This document shows positions 49,128 through 59,020 of a stretch of 64,000 nucleotides of DNA, one piece after another (position 1 is the stretch's first letter; every line of letters begins with the position of its first letter). Origin of the DNA: Nocardioides sp. TF02-7 (GTDB taxonomy: Bacteria; Actinomycetota; Actinomycetes; Propionibacteriales; Nocardioidaceae); NCBI RefSeq assembly GCF_022437945.1, contig NZ_CP092535.1, forward strand, positions 3,596,001 to 3,660,000, read 5' to 3'. The position numbers and the translations under genes are program-made. The notes below the pieces were generated by a model. The model saw only the letters and a program-made list of their open reading frames with translations. It searched no databases and had not been told where the DNA came from.

Positions 49128-49544
49128 TCAGAGACCCGGCAGTGCCGTCGGCTCGCCGCCGAACGTCACCTGCCGCACGGCGGCGTCGACGAGGGCGGCC
49201 ACGGCCCACTGCCGCTCCTCGCCGGCGGTGCTGGCGACGACGTAGGCGTAGGTGGCCGCGCACGCCCGCTCGACCCGCAGCGCCCGGTCGGCGACGGCCA
49301 CCGGCCCGGAGAGGTCGGCCGGCAGGTCGTAACCGGGCTCGGCCGCCGGCGGCTCACCGCCCGCCTCGGTGATCATCGCGGTCAACCGGTCGCGCCGGCC
49401 GCGGTGCACGACGTACGCGTCGGTGACCTCGGCGAACAGCTGCGGGTCGCTGGACTGCGAGGTCTGGCCGCCGAGCGCGCCGTAGACGAACACCGCCGCG
49501 TGCTCGGCAGCGAGCGCCGTCCCGAGCGCGTCGAGCGCGGTCAT
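49128..49544 (-). CDS. DUF4439 ferritin-like protein
   Basis: This 138-residue all-helical protein reads [75 protein letters not shown], with Glu and His residues spaced as in DUF4439 ferritin-like domains (AEHAAVFVYG, HRGRRDRL). Metal binding is uncertain. The ATG overlaps the upstream lipoprotein stop by 4 bases, so the two are made together. This pair sits upstream of rimP, on the opposite strand. Confidence 0.8.
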   Translation of the reverse strand: MTALDALGTALAAEHAAVFVYGALGGQTSQSSDPQLFAEVTDAYVVHRGRRDRLTAMITEAGGEPPAAEPGYDLPADLSGPVAVADRALRVERACAATYAYVVASTAGEERQWAVAALVDAAVRQVTFGGEPTALPGL

Positions 49545-50029
49545 GCCGCCACCGCCCGCTGCTGGGCCACCGCCGCCGCCATCGCTGCGAGGACCTGCGC
49601 AAGCGCACCGCTCTCGGCCTCCACCGCGGCCGCGGTGAGGCGGCGCTGCAGGCGCGCCTCGGTGCGCAGCAGCCGCTCCCGGGCCGCGGCCTGCGGCCCG
49701 GGCGGTGCGGTCGCCGGCCGGACCGACCCGTCGCGCCCCAGCTCCGCGAGGTGGGAGCGGTGCAGGCTCGCCAGCCGTCGGGCGAGGGGGCGGAGGGCGC
49801 GGTGCTGCCGTGCGGTCGCCGTCGCCGCGGCGACCGCCGCCTCGAGCTCGGCGGCGACCTCGGCCACGAGATCGGAGTCGGCGTCGACGGCCGGCTCGGT
49901 GGGGTCGGCGCCGGGGCCCGGCGCCGGGCCGCCCGTGCGGTCGGATCCGCACCCCGCGACGAGCGCGACCCCGGTGCCCGCACAGGCGGCGAGCACCGCT
50001 CGACGGGTCGCGCGCGGGTGTCGGTGCAC
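49541..50029 (-). CDS. Putative Tat-exported lipoprotein, helical
   Basis: This 162-residue protein begins [30 protein letters not shown]. The RR with a hydrophobic stretch looks Tat-like, and VAGC is a lipobox placing the lipid on Cys27. The mature part is an acidic linker followed by Ala/Arg-rich helices without recognised motifs. GTG 50029 is chosen because it gives the complete signal; an in-frame start further upstream (50086) adds no conserved sequence. It overlaps DUF4439 by 4 bases. Function unknown; a shared envelope role with DUF4439 is inference. Confidence 0.65.
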   Translation of the reverse strand: MHRHPRATRRAVLAACAGTGVALVAGCGSDRTGGPAPGPGADPTEPAVDADSDLVAEVAAELEAAVAAATATARQHRALRPLARRLASLHRSHLAELGRDGSVRPATAPPGPQAAARERLLRTEARLQRRLTAAAVEAESGALAQVLAAMAAAVAQQRAVAA

Positions 50030-50193
50030 GCGGCGACTGTAGAGGATCACGGCCTTCGCGTCGGCCCCGGCGCGGCCCTCCGCCACCCTCGCCGCGACCC
50101 GCTATCGTGGACGGATCGCACGTCGCGCCGTGCGCGACGCAGGCAGCACCGCCACAACCAGCACCGCCACAACAGGACACGGGGGTCTCACCC

Positions 50194-50673
50194 ATGAGCT
50201 CGAGCCAGTCCGCCGTCGTCGCAGCCGTGGAGGCCGAGGTCACCCGGCCGCTGGCGGCCCTCGACCTCGACGTCGAGGCGGTGGAGCTCACCCCGGCCGG
50301 CAGGCGGCGCGTGCTGCGGATCGCCGTCGACAAGGACGGCGGCGTCACCCTCGACGACGTCGCCGCGGCCACGAAGGCCGTCGACGCTGCCCTCGAGGAC
50401 TCCGACGTGATGGGCGAGCAGCCCTACACGCTCGAGGTGACCTCGCGTGGCGTCGACCGCCCGCTCACCCTGCCGCGACACTGGCGGCGCAACCGGTCGC
50501 GGCTGGTCCGTGTCACGCTCACCGACGGCAGCACCGTCACCGGCCGGGTCCGTGACTCCGGCGACGACAGCGCCACCCTCGACGTCGGGGGCGCCGAGCG
50601 CACCGTGCCTTACGCCGACGTGGCCAAGGCGCTGGTGCAGATCGAGTTCAACCGCAAGGAAGGCGACGACTGA
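50194..50673 (+). CDS. rimP: Ribosome maturation factor RimP
   Basis: RimP assists 30S subunit assembly. The 159-residue product has the N-terminal domain [62 protein letters not shown] and the [26 protein letters not shown] motif leading into the C-terminal SH3-like fold. It starts the rimP-nusA-ylxR-infB cluster. A 14-base direct repeat (AGCACCGCCACAAC, twice) lies in its leader. NusA begins 2 bases after its stop. Intact. Confidence 0.93.
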   Translation: MSSSQSAVVAAVEAEVTRPLAALDLDVEAVELTPAGRRRVLRIAVDKDGGVTLDDVAAATKAVDAALEDSDVMGEQPYTLEVTSRGVDRPLTLPRHWRRNRSRLVRVTLTDGSTVTGRVRDSGDDSATLDVGGAERTVPYADVAKALVQIEFNRKEGDD

Positions 50674-50675
50674 CG

Positions 50676-51656
50676 ATGGACATCGACCTGAGCATCCTGC
50701 GGATGCTGGAGCGGGAGAAGGAGATCAAGTTCGACGTCCTCGTCGAGGCGATCGAGCAGGCGCTGCTGACGGCGTACCACAAGACGCCGGGCGCCCAGGA
50801 GGACGCACGGGTCGAGCTCGACCGGCGCTCGGGCCACGTCACCGTGTGGGCGGCGGAGCTCGACGACGACGGCAACCGGATCGGGGAGTACGACGACACG
50901 CCCCAGGGGTTCGGCCGGATCGCGGCCACCACCGCGAAGCAGATCATGCTCCAGCGGCTCCGCGACGCCGAGGACGAGGTGCGGTTCGGGGAGTTCTCCG
51001 GCAAGGAGGGCGACATCATCTCCGGCGTCATCCAGCAGGGCCGCAACCCCGACGACGTGCTCGTCGACCTGGGCAAGCTCGAGGCCCTGCTGCCGGTGAG
51101 CGAGCGGGTGCCGGGGGAGGACTACCGCCACGGAACCCGGATCAAGTGCCTGGTCGTGTCGGTGCGCAAGGGCATGCGCGGACCTCAGGTCACGCTGTCG
51201 CGTTCGCACCCGAGCCTGGTGAAGAAGCTGTTCGCGCTCGAGGTGCCCGAGATCGCCGACGGCACCGTCGAGATCGCCGCGATCGCCCGTGAGGCCGGCC
51301 ACCGCACCAAGATGGCCGTCCGCTCGACCGTGCAGGGCGTCAACGCCAAGGGCGCGTGCATCGGCCCGATGGGCCAGCGCGTCCGCGCGGTGATGGCCGA
51401 GCTCGGCGGCGAGAAGATCGACATCGTCGACTGGTCCGACGACCCGGCCGAGCTGGTCGCGCACGCCCTGTCGCCGGCGCAGGTCAGCTCGGTCCAGGTC
51501 GTCGACGCCGCCGCCAAGTCGGCCCGGGTCGTCGTCCCCGACTTCCAGCTCTCGCTCGCCATCGGCAAGGAGGGGCAGAACGCCCGGCTCGCCGCCCGGC
51601 TCACCGGCTGGCGCATCGACATCCACTCCGACGAGGAGCCCGCCGCGTCGGAGTGA
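50676..51656 (+). CDS. nusA: Transcription termination/antitermination factor NusA
   Basis: This 326-residue NusA is short, as in actinobacteria, which lack the C-terminal acidic repeats. The N-terminal RNA polymerase-binding domain is [38 protein letters not shown]. An S1 domain follows ([33 protein letters not shown]), then two KH domains ([28 protein letters not shown] and [23 protein letters not shown]). It is coupled to rimP. The 32-bp repeat array begins 10 bases after the stop and separates it from ylxR. Confidence 0.96.
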   Translation: MDIDLSILRMLEREKEIKFDVLVEAIEQALLTAYHKTPGAQEDARVELDRRSGHVTVWAAELDDDGNRIGEYDDTPQGFGRIAATTAKQIMLQRLRDAEDEVRFGEFSGKEGDIISGVIQQGRNPDDVLVDLGKLEALLPVSERVPGEDYRHGTRIKCLVVSVRKGMRGPQVTLSRSHPSLVKKLFALEVPEIADGTVEIAAIAREAGHRTKMAVRSTVQGVNAKGACIGPMGQRVRAVMAELGGEKIDIVDWSDDPAELVAHALSPAQVSSVQVVDAAAKSARVVVPDFQLSLAIGKEGQNARLAARLTGWRIDIHSDEEPAASE

Positions 51657-51666
51657 CGCACACCGC

Positions 51667-51906
51667 CGACCCGGCTCATCTCGGCACGCAGAATGCGCCG
51701 ACCCGGCTCATCTCGGCACGCAGAACGCGTCGACCCGGCTCATCTCGGCACGCAGAACGCGTCGACCGGCGCATCTCCGCGCGTCAGTCTGCTGAGACGA
51801 GCCGGGTCGGGCCGTTTGAGGTGCGGAGATGGGACGGGTCGGGCCGTTTGAGGTGCCGGGATGGGACGAGTCGGGGCGTTGGAGGTGCAGAGACGAGCCG
51901 GGTCGG
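51667..51906. repeat. 32-bp tandem repeat array with direct and inverted arms
   Basis: Three near-identical 32-base units (core CGACCCGGCTCATCTCGGCA) run at 51667-51762, with a degenerate fourth to about 51787. Units in the opposite orientation follow at 51794-51825, 51826-51857, 51858-51889 and 51890-51906 (core GAGACGAGCCGGGTCGG), keeping the 32-base period. Together with flanking bases this fills the 319-bp nusA-ylxR gap, inside an operon that is usually tightly packed. No spacers and no coding sequence are seen. Confidence 0.8.
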
Positions 51907-51960
51907 CGGGTGGCGGAGCACGGGGGCGCGCCCGTTTCGGATTCCGGTGGCGTCCGTGGG

Positions 51961-51966
51961 TAGACT
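51961..51966 (+). promoter_or_regulatory. Candidate -10 of ylxR (downstream of the array)
   Basis: TAGACT, a good TAnnnT -10, lies 9 bases upstream of the ylxR GTG at 51976, with no Shine-Dalgarno in between. A separate, nearly leaderless promoter here would restart transcription after the repeat array. No convincing -35 was found. Confidence 0.4.
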
Positions 51967-51975
51967 GGTACCTCG

Positions 51976-52359
51976 GTGGCAAGCCGACGGAGTTCCCCTG
52001 CTCGCCCGGACCGGGTTCCCCTCGCGGGACCGGTGCGGACGTGCATCGGGTGCCGGCAGCGGGCCGCCAAGCGTGAGTTGTTGCGAGTGGTCGCCGGCTC
52101 GGACGCGACGACCGGGGGACCGGTCGCCCTGCCCGATCCCGACGGCACCGCACCCGGCCGCGGAGCGCACCTGCACCCCGTGACCGAGTGCTACGAGCTC
52201 GCGGTGCGCCGGAAGGCCTTCGCCCGCGCCCTCCGCCTCGCGGCGGGGAAAGGGGAGGGGTCTCCAGCGCACCGGTGGGTGACTACCTCACCTCGCGACA
52301 GCAACAGCACTGACCGACCGGAAAAGAAACTGGAGCAGCAGCTCATGAGCACTCGATGA
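51976..52359 (+). CDS. ylxR: YlxR (DUF448) RNA-binding protein
   Basis: The 127-residue product contains the DUF448 domain: RTCIGCRQRAAKRELLRVV near residue 22, DGTAPGRGAHLHPVTECYELAVRRKAFARALR, the YlxR/RnpM fold. In Firmicutes RnpM modulates RNase P; in actinobacteria its role is unproven. Compared with short relatives it has a ~20-residue Arg/Pro N-terminus and a polar tail of ~30 residues. It lies between nusA and infB as usual, but is separated from nusA by the 32-bp array. Confidence 0.9.
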   Translation: MASRRSSPARPDRVPLAGPVRTCIGCRQRAAKRELLRVVAGSDATTGGPVALPDPDGTAPGRGAHLHPVTECYELAVRRKAFARALRLAAGKGEGSPAHRWVTTSPRDSNSTDRPEKKLEQQLMSTR

Positions 52360-52448
52360 GTACCTCGCGATGAGCCAGTTCGTTCTGCAGCATCCACCAA
52401 CGGTCTGAAACACCCCAGGAACCGGGTCTTCAGGCCAGAAGGAGAGAC

Positions 52449-55238
52449 GTGGCCAAGACCCGAGTTTCCGAGCTCGCGAAGAAGTACGGCATCCCCAGCA
52501 AGGAAGCGCTGGAGAAGCTGAACGCAATCGGCGAGTTCGCCAAGACGGCATCCTCGAGCATCGAGCTGCCGGCGGTGAAGAAGTTCGAGGACACCTACGG
52601 TGCCGAGCTCCTCGCCCGCATGAAGCCCGCCGAGGAGAAGAAGGCGGACAAGCCCGCCGAGGAGAAGCCGGCCGCCAAGAAGGCGACCGCCCCCAAGCCC
52701 GGCCCCAAGCCCAAGGCGCCCGCGCCGGAGCAGCCGGCCGAGCCCCGCACAGCCGGCCGCTCCCGCCGAGCCCACCGCGAAGCCGGCGGCTGCCGCGGCG
52801 CCCGCCCCGACCGAGGAGCCGCCTGCTGCGCCGGCGGCCCCCGCTGCGCCTGCCGCCAAGCCGACGGCGCCGAAGCCGGCGGCCCCTGGGCCGCCGACGC
52901 CCAAGGCGCCCGCGCCGCGCCCCGTCGGCAAGCCCGGCGGCACGCCCCGGCCCGGCAACAACCCGTTCTCGTCCGCGCAGGGCATGGGCCGCCGGCCCGC
53001 GCCGCCGGCGCGCGACGGCGAGGCCGGTCCGGGTGGCCCCCGGCCGCCCGCCCGTCCGGGCATGCCCCGTCCCAACCCGGCGATGATGCCCAAGAACCCG
53101 GCCCTCTTCGGCCAGGGCGGTGGCGGCGGTGGCCGTGGCCCGGGTCGCGGACCCGGTGGTCCCGGCGGCCCCGGCCGGTCCGGTGCCCCCGGCCGCCCCG
53201 GTGGCGGCGGTCGCGCCGGAGCCGGTGCCGGCGCACCCGGCGGCGGTCGCGGTCCGGGCGGTTTCGGCCCCGGTGGCGGTGGTCGCGGTCGTCCCGGCCA
53301 GCGCGGCCAGACGCAGGGCGCCTTCGGTCGCCCCGGCGGTCCGGCCCGTCGCGGTCGTAAGTCCAAGCGGGCGCGTCGCCAGGAGTTCGAGGCCATGGAG
53401 GCCCCGACGATCGGCGGCATGCGGGTCCGCAAGGGCAACGGCGAGACCGTCCGCCTCGCGCGCGGTGCCTCGCTGACCGACTTCGCCGAGAAGATCGGCG
53501 TCGACGCCGCGTCGCTGGTGCAGATGCTCTTCCACCTCGGCGAGATGGTCACGGCCACCCAGTCGGTGGGCGACGAGACCCTGGAGTTGCTCGGTGAGGA
53601 GCTCAACTACAAGGTCGAGGTCGTCTCGCCCGAGGACGAGGACCGCGAGCTGCTCGAGTCCTTCGACATCGAGTTCGGCGCCGACGAGGGCGACGAGTCC
53701 GACCTGGTGGTCCGCCCCGCCGGTGGTCACCGTCATGGGTCACGTCGACCACGGAAAGACCAAGCTCCTCGACGCGCTCCGCAACGCGAACGTCGTCGAC
53801 AAGGAGGCCGGTGGCATCACCCAGCACATCGGTGCCTACCAGGTGCACACCGACGTCGACGGCGAGGACCGCCGGATCACCCTGATCGACACCCCCGGTC
53901 ACGAGGCGTTCACGGCCATGCGTGCCCGTGGTGCGCAGGCGACCGACATCGCGATCCTCGTGGTGGCGGCCGACGACGGCGTGATGCCGCAGACGGTCGA
54001 GGCGCTCAACCACGCCAAGGCCGCCGACGTGCCGATCGTGGTCGCGGTGAACAAGGTCGACAAGCCGGAGGCCGACCCGACCAAGGTCCGCGGCCAGCTC
54101 ACCGAGTACGGCCTGGTCCCCGAGGAGTACGGCGGCGACGCGATGTTCGTCGACGTCTCCGCGAAGGCCGGGCTCAACCTCGACAAGCTGCTCGAGGCGG
54201 TCGTGCTGACGGCCGACGCGTCACTGGACCTGCGGGCCAACCCCACCCAGCAGGCGCAGGGCCTCGTGGTCGAGGCGCACCTCGACCGCGGCCGTGGTCC
54301 GGTGGCGACGGTGCTGGTCCAGCGCGGCACGCTGCGGGTCGGCGACTCGATCGTCGCCGGTCCGGCGCACGGACGCGTCCGGGCGATGCTCGACGAGCAC
54401 GGCAACGAGCTCGAGGTGGCCGACCCGGCCCGCCCGGCGCTCGTGCTCGGTCTCTCGGCGGTGCCCGGTGCCGGTCAGAACTTCCTCGTGGTCGAGGACG
54501 ACCGGATGGCCCGGCAGATCGCCGAGAAGCGGGAGGCGCGCGAGCGTGCCGCCCAGCAGGCCAAGCGGCGTGCCCGTCGTTCGCTCGAGGACTTCATGGC
54601 CTCCATGGAGAAGGGCGAGGCGCAGGAGCTCAACCTCATCCTCAAGGGCGACGTGTCCGGTTCGGTCGAGGCGCTCGAGGACTCCCCTGGCCCAGATCGA
54701 GGTCGGCGACGAGGTGTCGCTGCGCGTCATCGACCGCGGCGTCGGTGCGATCACGAAGGCGAACGTCGACCTCGCGGCGGCGTCCGACGCGGTGATCATC
54801 GGCTTCAACGTCCGGCCCGAGGGCAAGGTGGCCGAGCTGGCCGACCAGGAGGGCGTCGAGATCAAGTACTACTCGGTCATCTACCAGGCGATCGAGGAGA
54901 TCGAGGCGGCGCTCAAGGGCATGCTCAAGCCGGAGTTCGAGGAGGCCACCCTCGGCCAGGCGGAGATCCGTGCGATCTTCCGCTCCTCGAGGATCGGCAA
55001 CATCGCCGGCTGCATGGTCACCAGCGGCGTGATCCGGCGCAACGCCAAGTACCGGGTCATCCGCGACGGTGCCGTCGTCGCCGACAACCTCGACCTGTCC
55101 TCGCTGCGGCGGGAGAAGGACGACGCGTCGGAGGTCCGGGAGGGCTTCGAGTGCGGTCTCGTGCTCCGGAACTTCCAGGACATCAAGGAGGGCGACGTCG
55201 TCGAGGCGTTCGAGATGCGCGAGATCCCGCGCAGCTGA
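52449..55238 (+). CDS. infB: Translation initiation factor IF-2, three frameshifts
   Basis: IF-2 recruits fMet-tRNA to the 30S subunit. The product is 928 residues after repair. The N-terminal IF2_N reads [29 protein letters not shown]; then a Lys/Ala/Pro linker, and a Gly/Arg/Pro-rich stretch of ~100 residues. The G domain has [17 protein letters not shown] (near residue 430), DTPGHEAF and [10 protein letters not shown]; then domains II to IV ending EMREIPRS. Extra bases are in C4 52743-52746, C4 53715-53718 and C4 54684-54687. AAGGAGAG precedes the GTG start. Being essential, it supports the error explanation for the shifts. Confidence 0.95.
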
Positions 55239-55308
55239 TCACTCCCCGCTGTGCCGCCCGGTCCCCTCGGACCGGGCGGCGCAGCCGTCTCACTGATAGG
55301 AACGAAGC

Positions 55309-55785
55309 ATGAGTAGCCCGCGCGTGCGCAAGATCGCGGACCGGATCCAGGTGATCGTGGCCGAGATGCTCGAGCGCCGGATCAAGGACCCGCGGCTGGG
55401 GTTCGTCACGGTCACCGACGTCCGGCTCACGGGCGACGCCCAGAACGCGACGGTCTTCTACACGGTGCTCGGTGAGGACGCCGACCAGAAGGCGACCGCG
55501 ACCGCGCTGGAGTCGGCCAAGGGCGTGATCCGCTCTGAGGTCGGCAAGCAGCTCGGCATGCGGCACGTGCCGAGCATCGCGTTCGAGCTGGACGCGATTC
55601 CCGAGAGCGCCCGGCATCTCGACGAGGTGCTGGCCCGCGCGCGGGAGGCGGACGCCGCCGTCGCCGCGGCCCGCGAGGGCGCGCGGCCGGCCGGCGAGCC
55701 CGACCCGTACCGGAAGCCGCGCGAGGCCTCGGAGGAGACGGGCGAAGCTGTCGAGACAGACGTAGAGGACGAGGACGAGGCCTGA
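55309..55785 (+). CDS. rbfA: Ribosome-binding factor A
   Basis: RbfA is a KH-fold protein that matures 16S rRNA in the 30S subunit. The 158-residue product starts [55 protein letters not shown], the full family pattern, with [22 protein letters not shown] further on. A ~45-residue acidic tail ([16 protein letters not shown]) is added. Its stop overlaps the truB ATG by one base (TGATG). Intact, 70 bases after infB. Confidence 0.95.
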   Translation: MSSPRVRKIADRIQVIVAEMLERRIKDPRLGFVTVTDVRLTGDAQNATVFYTVLGEDADQKATATALESAKGVIRSEVGKQLGMRHVPSIAFELDAIPESARHLDEVLARAREADAAVAAAREGARPAGEPDPYRKPREASEETGEAVETDVEDEDEA

Positions 55786-56649
55786 TGGGCGGCGCGCCGT
55801 CGGGGCTCGTCGTCGTCGACAAGCCCGCCGGCATGACGTCCCACGACGTCGTCGCCCGGGCGCGGCGGACCCTCGGCACCCGCAAGGTCGGCCACGCCGG
55901 CACCCTCGACCCGATGGCGACCGGCGTGCTCGTGCTCGGTGTCGAGCGCGCCACCCGGTTGCTCGGCCACCTGATGCTGACCGAGAAGACCTATGCAGCG
56001 ACGGTGCGGCTGGGCGCGGCCACCACGACCGACGACGCCGAGGGCGAGGTCATGGCGACCACGCCGGCGGCGGGCCTGAGCGACGACGCCGTCCGTGCCG
56101 CGCTCGCGGCGTTCGAGGGCGAGATCGAGCAGGTGCCGTCGACGGTCTCGGCGATCAAGGTCGACGGCCGACGGGCCTACGCCCGGGCCCGCGCCGGCGA
56201 GGAGGTGCGGCTCGAGGCCCGTAGGATCACCGTCCACGCCATCGAGGCGGGCGCGTTCCGCCGCGACGGCGAGTTCCTCGACGTCGAGGTCCGGCTGCGG
56301 TGCTCGAGCGGCACGTACGTCCGGGCGATCGCCCGCGACCTCGGGACCGCCCTCGGGGTCGGCGGCCACCTGACCCGGCTGCGGCGCCACTCCGTCGGCC
56401 CGTTCACCATCGACGGCGCCGACACGGACCTCGACCACCTCCACGTGACGGGGCTGGCCGAGGCGGCCCGGGCGACGTTCGCCTCGATCGACCTCGACGC
56501 CGACCAGGCGCAGGCCGTCCGGCACGGCCGGCCGCTGCCGCTCCAGCTCGCCGCGGTCACCGCCGTCTTCGCGCCTGACGGCGAGTTCCTCGCCCTCTAC
56601 CGCCCCGACGGGGGGCCGCGCCCGCCCGGTCGCCGTCTTCGTCGGCTGA
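55785..56649 (+). CDS. truB: tRNA pseudouridine(55) synthase TruB, one frameshift near the end
   Basis: TruB isomerises U55 in the T-loop of tRNAs. Motifs are GLVVVDKPAGMTSHDVV, KVGHAGTLDPMATGVL (catalytic Asp), KTYAATVRLGAATTTDDAEGEV, AFEGEIEQVPSTVSAIKVDGRRAYARARAGEEV and RCSSGTYVRAIARDLG. One extra G in the run 56610-56615 makes the frame read through into ribF. Without it the protein ends RPVAVFVG with a stop at 56647-56649, 287 residues, the usual size. The apparent TruB-RibF fusion is thus an artefact. Confidence 0.94.
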
Positions 56650-56659
56650 CGGGGATCAG

Positions 56660-56665
56660 TAGTCT
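56660..56665 (+). promoter_or_regulatory. Candidate -10 of ribF (leaderless)
   Basis: TAGTCT lies 7 bases upstream of the ribF GTG at 56673, with TTCGTC at 56638-56643 (16-base spacer) as a weak -35. No Shine-Dalgarno is visible. This suggests that ribF has its own leaderless transcript in addition to readthrough from truB. Confidence 0.4.
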
Positions 56666-56672
56666 GGCGCCC

Positions 56673-57632
56673 GTGCGCGTGTGGAGAAGGTTCGAGGACG
56701 TCCCTGCGGATCTCGGGCGCACCGTCGTCACGATCGGCAACTTCGACGGCATGCACCTCGGCCACCAGCACGTCGTACGACGCACGCGTGAGGTGGCGAA
56801 CGAGGTCGGGGTCGGCACCGTCGTCGCCGTCACGTTCGACCCGCACCCGATTGCGGTGCTGCGTCCCGAGCACGCCCCTCCGACGCTGACGACCATCGAC
56901 GAGCGGCTGCGGCTGCTCGAGGAGGCCGGCGTCGACCACGTGCTCGTGATCCCGTTCTCCCGCGAGATCGCCGCCTGGACGCCGGAGGAGTTCATCGACC
57001 GGATCCTCGTCGGCACCCTCCACGCCCGGGCGGTCGTCGTCGGCGCCAACTTCCGGTTCGGCAACCGGGCCGCCGGCGACTGCCAGCTGCTGCGGGAGGC
57101 CGGCGCCACCCGCGACTTCGTCGTCGACGCGGTCGAGCTCGACGGGGGACCCCAGGTGTGGTCGTCCACCTACGTCCGCACCTGCCTCGCCGCCGGTGAC
57201 GTCGCCGGCGCGGCGGAGGCGCTGGGCCGGCCCTACGTCACCCGGGGCGTCGTCGTCGAGGGCGACAAGCGTGGCCGCGGGCTCGGCTACCCGACCGCGA
57301 ACGTCCCGGTGGTCCCCGGCGCCGCGGCACCGGCCGACGGGGTGTACGCCGGCCGGTTGCGGCGGCTGGACGGCCCGGCCGGACCGGACGGCGAGGCCCT
57401 CCCCGCCGCGATCAGCGTCGGCACCAACCCGACCTTCGACGGGCAGCGCGAGCGCCGGGTGGAGGCCTACGTGCTGGACCGCACCGACCTGGAGCTCTAC
57501 GGGGCGGAGGTGGAGGTCGAGTTCGTCGACCGGATCCGCGGCATGGTGCGGTTCGAGTCGGTCGAAGCGCTGTTGGAGGCGATGGCCGAGGACGTGGCCC
57601 GGACACGGGAGATCCTGGGCGCATCCGCATGA
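56673..57632 (+). CDS. ribF: Bifunctional riboflavin kinase/FAD synthetase
   Basis: This 319-residue enzyme makes FMN from riboflavin and then FAD. The N-terminal adenylyltransferase domain has TVVTIGNFDGMHLGHQHVVRRT, VTFDPHPIAVLRP, LLEEAGVDHVLVIPFS and VVGANFRFGNRAAGD. The C-terminal kinase domain has VVEGDKRGRGLGYPTANVPV, ISVGTNPTFDG, and RRVEAYVLDR followed by LYG. GTG 56673 gives the usual VRVWRRFEDVPADLGRTVVTIG start. It overlaps the following membrane gene by 4 bases. Intact. Confidence 0.95.
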   Translation: MRVWRRFEDVPADLGRTVVTIGNFDGMHLGHQHVVRRTREVANEVGVGTVVAVTFDPHPIAVLRPEHAPPTLTTIDERLRLLEEAGVDHVLVIPFSREIAAWTPEEFIDRILVGTLHARAVVVGANFRFGNRAAGDCQLLREAGATRDFVVDAVELDGGPQVWSSTYVRTCLAAGDVAGAAEALGRPYVTRGVVVEGDKRGRGLGYPTANVPVVPGAAAPADGVYAGRLRRLDGPAGPDGEALPAAISVGTNPTFDGQRERRVEAYVLDRTDLELYGAEVEVEFVDRIRGMVRFESVEALLEAMAEDVARTREILGASA

Positions 57633-58639
57633 GCGACCGTGCGGCCGGCCCGGTGCTCGTGGCGACCGACGCCTGGTTCCTGCGGCACGGGCTGACCTAC
57701 TTCGTGCCCGAGCAGCGGGCGGCGGTGCGCGCGGCGCTGCGGGTGCGGCGCACGCTCGTCCCGGCCGTCCTCGTCGTCGTGGTCGCGCTGTCGGTCGCGG
57801 TGGCGCTGGTCTCGGTCTCCGGCGACCTGGGTGCCGGCCCGGCCGTCCTGGTCACGATCGCGGTGCTGGCGCTGGTCACCTACGGGGTGACGGCGCTGCG
57901 GGCGGGCCACATCCTGGGCTGGGGCCTGAGCCGCACGTTCGGCTCGCTCCGCCGGCTGCTCCCGATGGTGATGCGGGCGCTGCCGCTGCTGCTGCTGTTC
58001 GTGACGTTCCTCTTCATCAACGCCGAGGTCTGGCAGATGGCTGCCGCCGTCAGCGTGGGGGCGTTGTGGCTCACGGCGCTCCTGTTCGCGGCGACGGCGC
58101 TGACGTTCCTCGTGATCCGCCTCCCCGAGGAGGTCGACAAGGTCGACGACGACGTGGACGACGCGTTCCTCCTGCGCGCCTGCCGGGACACGCCGCTGGA
58201 GGAGGCGTGCGTCGACCTGGTGGCCGACCCGGACGCCGACCCGGCGTCGTACGCCACGATCGTCGGCTACGAGCGCTGGAACCTCGTGCTGTCGCTCCTG
58301 GTCGTCCAGCTGGTGCAGGTCGTCCTGATCGCCGCCGGCGTGTTCGCGTTCTTCTTGGTCTTCGGGTCGCTGGTGATGACCGACAGCGTGCAGCTGGCCT
58401 GGACCGGGTCCGAGAGCCTGCGGAGCGCCGAGTGGCTGCCCACCGTGTCGGTGGAGCTGCTCCGGGTGTCGTTCTTCCTCGCGTCGTTCTCGCTGCTCTA
58501 CCTCACGGTCTCCACGGTGACCGACGACGCCTACCGCGAGCAGTTCTTCGGAGGGCTGCTCCGGGAGCTCGAGCGCGCCGTGGGCATGCGCGCGGTCTAC
58601 CTCGCCCTGCGCGCACGGGAGCGGCCCGGCGCCCCGTGA
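57629..58639 (+). CDS. Multi-spanning membrane protein of unknown function
   Basis: This 336-residue protein has about six membrane segments: LVPAVLVVVVALSVAVALV, AVLVTIAVLALVTYGVTAL, LPLLLLFVTFLFINAEV, ALWLTALLFAATALTFLVI, LVVQLVQVVLIAAGVFAFFLVF and FFLASFSLLYLTVST. Between the fourth and fifth is an acidic cytosolic loop (LPEEVDKVDDDVDDAF...DLVADPDADPAS). No family is recognised. The ATG overlaps the ribF stop by 4 bases, implying co-translation with ribF; a link to flavin transport or use is speculation. Intact. Confidence 0.7.
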   Translation: MSDRAAGPVLVATDAWFLRHGLTYFVPEQRAAVRAALRVRRTLVPAVLVVVVALSVAVALVSVSGDLGAGPAVLVTIAVLALVTYGVTALRAGHILGWGLSRTFGSLRRLLPMVMRALPLLLLFVTFLFINAEVWQMAAAVSVGALWLTALLFAATALTFLVIRLPEEVDKVDDDVDDAFLLRACRDTPLEEACVDLVADPDADPASYATIVGYERWNLVLSLLVVQLVQVVLIAAGVFAFFLVFGSLVMTDSVQLAWTGSESLRSAEWLPTVSVELLRVSFFLASFSLLYLTVSTVTDDAYREQFFGGLLRELERAVGMRAVYLALRARERPGAP

Positions 58640-58743
58640 CCGCCGGCTGAGCGCCCGAGCGTCGCCGGCGGCTCGGATGGTCCGCGCCCGGCTGGGTACC
58701 TCCTCGGGTGCAAGGACGACCCGCCACCGAAGGGACAGGTCAC

Positions 58744-58974
58744 ATGGGTTACGGACTCGGCATCTTCCTGCTCGCGCTCGGGCTGATCCTCGCGCTGGCC
58801 GTGCAGGACCGGGTCGAGAGCGTGGACCTCACGCTGATCGGCTGGATCCTCGCCGGCGTCGGTTTGCTAGCGATCGTGCTGACCGCGGTGACCGCCGCGT
58901 CGCGCCGGAGCCGCTACAACAGCACCACCCACCCCGACGGGTCGCAGACGGTGCACCGCGACGACCGCGTCTGA
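58744..58974 (+). CDS. DUF6458-like small membrane protein
   Basis: This 76-residue protein, [58 protein letters not shown], has two membrane segments and a short polar tail ending HRDDRV. The pattern matches small DUF6458 proteins common in actinomycetes. Function unknown. GAAGGGA upstream of the ATG supports this start; an in-frame start at 58708 adds only unconserved residues. A 104-base gap separates it from the preceding membrane gene. Confidence 0.72.
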   Translation: MGYGLGIFLLALGLILALAVQDRVESVDLTLIGWILAGVGLLAIVLTAVTAASRRSRYNSTTHPDGSQTVHRDDRV

Positions 58975-59020
58975 CGGCGCCGGCGACGGCAGCGCAGTCG
59001 GCCCAGGAGGTGCCAGGGCC

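Noticed and set aside
51667..51906. CRISPR array or short coding sequence
   Set aside because: The 32-base units have no spacers and reverse orientation midway. Frames through them give only Arg/Ser/Pro-rich shadow translations.
52449..55238. Programmed frameshifting in infB
   Set aside because: All three sites are C4 runs with one extra C, and the genome shows the same pattern in dozens of unrelated genes. No slippery heptamer with a downstream structure was identified.
55785..57632. Open frame spanning truB and ribF as one 615-residue fusion protein
   Set aside because: One extra G in the run 56610-56615 explains it. With it removed, TruB ends normally in RPVAVFVG at 56649, and ribF has its own GTG start and a promoter-like TAGTCT.
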